Shown here one piece after another: positions 49,503 through 51,807 of a DNA stretch of 51,807 bases (its first letter is position 1; each line of letters opens with the position of its first letter). Below the pieces are notes generated by a model, which made no database searches, was not told where the DNA came from, and was given only the letters and a program-made list of their open reading frames with translations. This DNA is from Pseudonocardia sp. (GTDB lineage Bacteria > Actinomycetota > Actinomycetes > Mycobacteriales > Pseudonocardiaceae). The stretch is taken from assembly GCA_025869365.1 (NCBI GenBank), contig JAOZVV010000089.1:1-51807 (forward strand), written 5' to 3'. The translations under genes and the position numbers were made by a program.

Positions 49503-51061
49503 ACCGGCTCGCCGAGCAGTACGCGGCCCCGCTCGGCCGGGCCACGCTCGGGGACCAGCTGCGGCGGCACGCGCGGACGAAGCCGGACGCCGTCGCCGTC
49601 GTCGGGTACTCGGCCGACGGGCAGGACGGGGCGGCCGGTGCGCGTACCGCCACGACCTACGCGCAGCTGGACGCCCGGGCGAACCGGTACGCGCACGTCC
49701 TGCGCGGGCTCGGGATCGGGCGCGGGGACGTCGTGGCCTCGATGGGCCGCAACTCGGTCGACGTGATCGCGGCCTACTACGGCGTGCTCAAGCTCGGCGC
49801 CGCGTTCACCGGGATCAGCCCGATGTACCGGGCACCGGAGGTCGGCCACCAGCTCGGCCACGCCACGCCCCGGGTGGTGCTCGTCGACCCGGACCTGCGC
49901 GAGCTCACGGCCACCGTGCTGCCGGACGGTGCCCGGCTGCTCACCTACCCCGAGATCGACGCGCTGCTCGCCGGTGCGCCGGACACCGAGCCCGAGGCGG
50001 ACGTCGACGAGCACGACGTCGCGATGATCGTCTACACCTCGGGCACGGAGGCCGCGCCCAAGGGCGTGCTGATCCCGCACCGCAACTACCTGATCTCCAC
50101 CGCCCCCGCCTGGAGCTGGGGCCTGCGGACCGGCCCGGACGACACCTGGCTGTTCGTCATGCCGTTCCACACGATCGCCGGGCTCGGCTCGATGACCACC
50201 CTGACCCTGATGGGCGCCACGCTCGTCCTCCCCGCGACGACGGACCCGGCACGATCGCTGGAGATCATCGCTGCCGAACGGGTCACCGTCATCGCGCAGA
50301 CGCCGACGTTCTACCTGGCCCTCGCCGCGCAGCCCGCCTTCGGGCCGGACGCGGTCGGCACCGTGCGGCGGTGCATGACCTACGGCGGGCAGATGGCGCC
50401 GCACGCCGTGTCGTCCTGGGCCGCCGCGGCCCCCGAGGTGGTGTGGGGCACCTACTGGGGCCAGTCCGAGCTCTCCCAGCTCGGCACGGTCGGCTGGTTC
50501 CGCACCCTCGACGACGTCCCGGACAACGACCCGTCCTGGATCGGGAAGCCGGTGACGCACCTCGAGATCAAGGTCGTCGACGCCGAGGGGCTCGAGGCCG
50601 AGGTCGGCGAGCTGCTGTGCCGCTCGCCGTCGGTGATGCTCGGCTACCACCGCGACCCCGAGCGGACCGCCGAGGTGCTGGCCGGCGGCTGGGTGCGCAC
50701 GGGGGACATGGTCCGGATCGACGCCGCCGGCAACCTCTTCTTCCAGGACCGGGCGAAGGACATGATCAAGACCGGCGGGATGAACGTGTCCTCGCAGGAG
50801 GTGGAACGGGTGCTGCACGCCCATCCGGCCGTCCTGCGCGCCGCGGTGGTCGGGATGGCGGACGAGTACTGGTCCGAGGCCGTGACCGCGTTCGTCATCC
50901 CGCGGGCGGGGCAGGCGCCGGACCCCGCGGAGATCATCGCGTTCTGCCGTGAGCAGCTGGCCGGGTACAAGACGCCGAAGGCCGTGCACGTCGTGGCGGA
51001 GCTGCCGGTGGACCCGCAGGGGAAGATTCTCAAGCGGGAGCTGCGGAAGAGCGCGGGATGA
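49499..51061 (+). CDS. AMP-dependent acyl-CoA ligase
   Basis: This 520-residue ANL-family enzyme has the P-loop YTSGTEAAPKGVLIPH near residue 180, the aromatic-motif YWGQSELSQLG near 318, GWVRTGDMVRID near 397, KTGGMNVSSQEVERVLHAHP near 425, and the late Lys motif GKILKRELRK near 510. It activates a carboxylic acid to acyl-AMP and then acyl-CoA; the chain or ring type is not readable. ATG 49499 overlaps the nitroreductase stop (ATGA), and its own stop overlaps the TetR ATG (ATGA), so the three genes form a tight operon. It may act on the acid freed by the esterase on the other side of the shared promoter region (inference). Confidence 0.92.
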   Translation: MNRLAEQYAAPLGRATLGDQLRRHARTKPDAVAVVGYSADGQDGAAGARTATTYAQLDARANRYAHVLRGLGIGRGDVVASMGRNSVDVIAAYYGVLKLGAAFTGISPMYRAPEVGHQLGHATPRVVLVDPDLRELTATVLPDGARLLTYPEIDALLAGAPDTEPEADVDEHDVAMIVYTSGTEAAPKGVLIPHRNYLISTAPAWSWGLRTGPDDTWLFVMPFHTIAGLGSMTTLTLMGATLVLPATTDPARSLEIIAAERVTVIAQTPTFYLALAAQPAFGPDAVGTVRRCMTYGGQMAPHAVSSWAAAAPEVVWGTYWGQSELSQLGTVGWFRTLDDVPDNDPSWIGKPVTHLEIKVVDAEGLEAEVGELLCRSPSVMLGYHRDPERTAEVLAGGWVRTGDMVRIDAAGNLFFQDRAKDMIKTGGMNVSSQEVERVLHAHPAVLRAAVVGMADEYWSEAVTAFVIPRAGQAPDPAEIIAFCREQLAGYKTPKAVHVVAELPVDPQGKILKRELRKSAG

Positions 51062-51684
51062 GCACACCGGAGGCCGCGGTGCCCCTCTCCAGACAGGCAC
51101 GCACCCGGCTGCGCCGGGAGGAGATCGTGACGGCCTCGGCCCGGATCTTCGCGGACCGCGGCTACGCCAACGTGGGGATGCGGGAGATCGCGGACGCGGT
51201 GGGGATCCGCGGGGCGAGCCTCTACCACCATTTCCCGGCCAAGGAGGAGATCCTCTACGCGGTCTGCCTGACGGTGACCCGCGAACCCGCCGAGGAGAAC
51301 CTCCCGGTGCTCGACGCCCCGGGCACACCCGCCGGGCGGCTGGCGATGCTCGTGCGCGCTCACCTGCGGCACCTGAACCGCCGGCAGGTCGAGCACCTGG
51401 TGGGGCGGCACGAGCTCGCGTCCCTGACCCCGGGGCACCGCGAGGAGATCGACGGCCACCGGCGCTACTACCAGCGGCGGGTGCGGGACGTCGTCGCGGC
51501 GGGGATGCGCTCGGGGGAGTTCACCGTGCCGGACGCCCAGCTCGCCGCGTTCGCGGTGTGCGACATGCTCAACGGCTTCAGCGGCTGGTTCGCCGAGGAC
51601 CGGCGGCTGACCCTGGAGGACGTGGTCGAGGGCTACGTGGACCTGATCGTGAGACGGATGCTCGGCGCGCTCGACCTGACCTGA
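51058..51684 (+). CDS. TetR family regulator (KstR2-like type)
   Basis: This 208-residue protein has a TetR helix-turn-helix (REEIVTASARIFADRGYANVGMREIADAVGIRGASLYHHFPAKEEILYAVCLTV, residues ~20-72) and a C-terminal ligand domain with RRQVEHLVGRHELASLTPGHREEIDGHRRYYQRRVRDVVAAGMRSGEFTVPD, a pattern common in TetR proteins that sense acyl-CoA esters such as KstR2. It is the last gene of the ligase operon, overlapping it by 4 bases. The paired CCTAACC palindromes over the divergent promoters are its most likely operators. An acyl-CoA made by the ligase would be a natural inducer (inference). Confidence 0.92.
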   Translation: MSTPEAAVPLSRQARTRLRREEIVTASARIFADRGYANVGMREIADAVGIRGASLYHHFPAKEEILYAVCLTVTREPAEENLPVLDAPGTPAGRLAMLVRAHLRHLNRRQVEHLVGRHELASLTPGHREEIDGHRRYYQRRVRDVVAAGMRSGEFTVPDAQLAAFAVCDMLNGFSGWFAEDRRLTLEDVVEGYVDLIVRRMLGALDLT

Positions 51685-51701
51685 TGGGGCACGGCCCGAC
51701 C

Positions 51702-51807
51702 GGGCGAAACCCCACCGGCGTGCCGGGCCGTTAAACCTGACCGGACGTGCAGGACCGGGCGATACCGGGCTGGGCGAAACCGGGCCGGGCGTGCCGGGCC
51801 GGCTCAG
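51702..51807. repeat. Imperfect ~70-bp tandem duplication at the window end
   Basis: GGGCGAAACC recurs at 51702 and 51772, and GGCGTGCCGGGCCG recurs at 51717 and 51788, a 70-71 base period, so a unit of about 70 bases is repeated with changes. The copy runs to the end of the window. No gene is seen from 51685 on. The repeat is G+C-rich and has several ACCGGGC steps. Confidence 0.6.

Noticed and set aside
1..51807. Search for CRISPR arrays, transposases, phage genes or rRNA
   Set aside because: No regularly spaced repeats with unique spacers and no recognisable mobile element proteins or rRNA sequence were seen by eye.

Overview
This window is chromosomal DNA from a high-GC actinobacterium, most likely a Pseudonocardiaceae-type organism (genus is inference). 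The reasons are: very GC-rich coding sequence throughout; mycothiol- and F420-linked enzyme families; an IcmF fused mutase; and an ftsK / short argA / pgsA / clgR / pspA neighbourhood like that of Mycobacterium tuberculosis. I see no transposase, phage module, rRNA operon or CRISPR array. There is one tRNA gene (CAU anticodon).

Layout. 1-2 kb: the end of an amino-acid permease coupled to a GMC oxidoreductase. 2-8.4 kb: a TRIC/UPF0126 membrane protein, a patatin fused to an NTF2-like tail, a BtuF-like protein coupled to a LysR regulator, a divergent MFS exporter and a type II NADH dehydrogenase. 8.5-11.8 kb: icmF. 11.9-19.9 kb: stress and housekeeping genes, namely a mycothiol-dependent enzyme, TetR, a MarR/azoreductase divergent pair, a GNAT-PhoD pair, a ROK glucokinase and a DoxX protein with an unusual 11-residue-repeat tail. 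20.0-22.5 kb: a three-gene operon whose first two genes correspond to the two halves of the plant Tm-1 protein. 22.6-29.9 kb: tRNA, an acyl-CoA-dehydrogenase-fold enzyme, a C-loop double hairpin resembling 6C RNA, an LLM oxidoreductase, CtpE, a Ddn-like protein and a DHA2 exporter. 30-40.1 kb: ftsK, yceI, trmL, araC, ankyrin, argA, rimO, pgsA, clgR and pspA, covering chromosome segregation, arginine entry, phospholipid synthesis and envelope-stress control. 40.2-45.8 kb: nei-type glycosylase, a small membrane protein plus a YidC-like insertase with a short leader ORF, a lipoprotein, an L,D-transpeptidase and a PucR-type regulator. 45.7-51.7 kb: a catabolic cluster of Baeyer-Villiger monooxygenase and esterase diverging from nitroreductase, CoA ligase and TetR, with two copies of a CCTAACC-type palindrome between them.

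Features that work together. The monooxygenase can turn a ketone into an ester, the esterase can split it, and the ligase can activate the acid, probably all under the local TetR. ClgR and PspA form the envelope/proteolysis stress pair beside PgsA. IcmF handles branched acyl-CoAs. Many genes start 6-8 bases after a TANNNT box with no ribosome binding site, which suggests widespread leaderless transcripts. Several convergent pairs overlap at their 3' ends.

The best candidates for something new are the Tm-1-like operon, the DoxX hendecad protein, the palindrome-controlled monooxygenase cluster, the C-loop RNA candidate and the leader ORF overlapping the YidC-like gene. All functions are inferred by reading the sequence; no database search was run.
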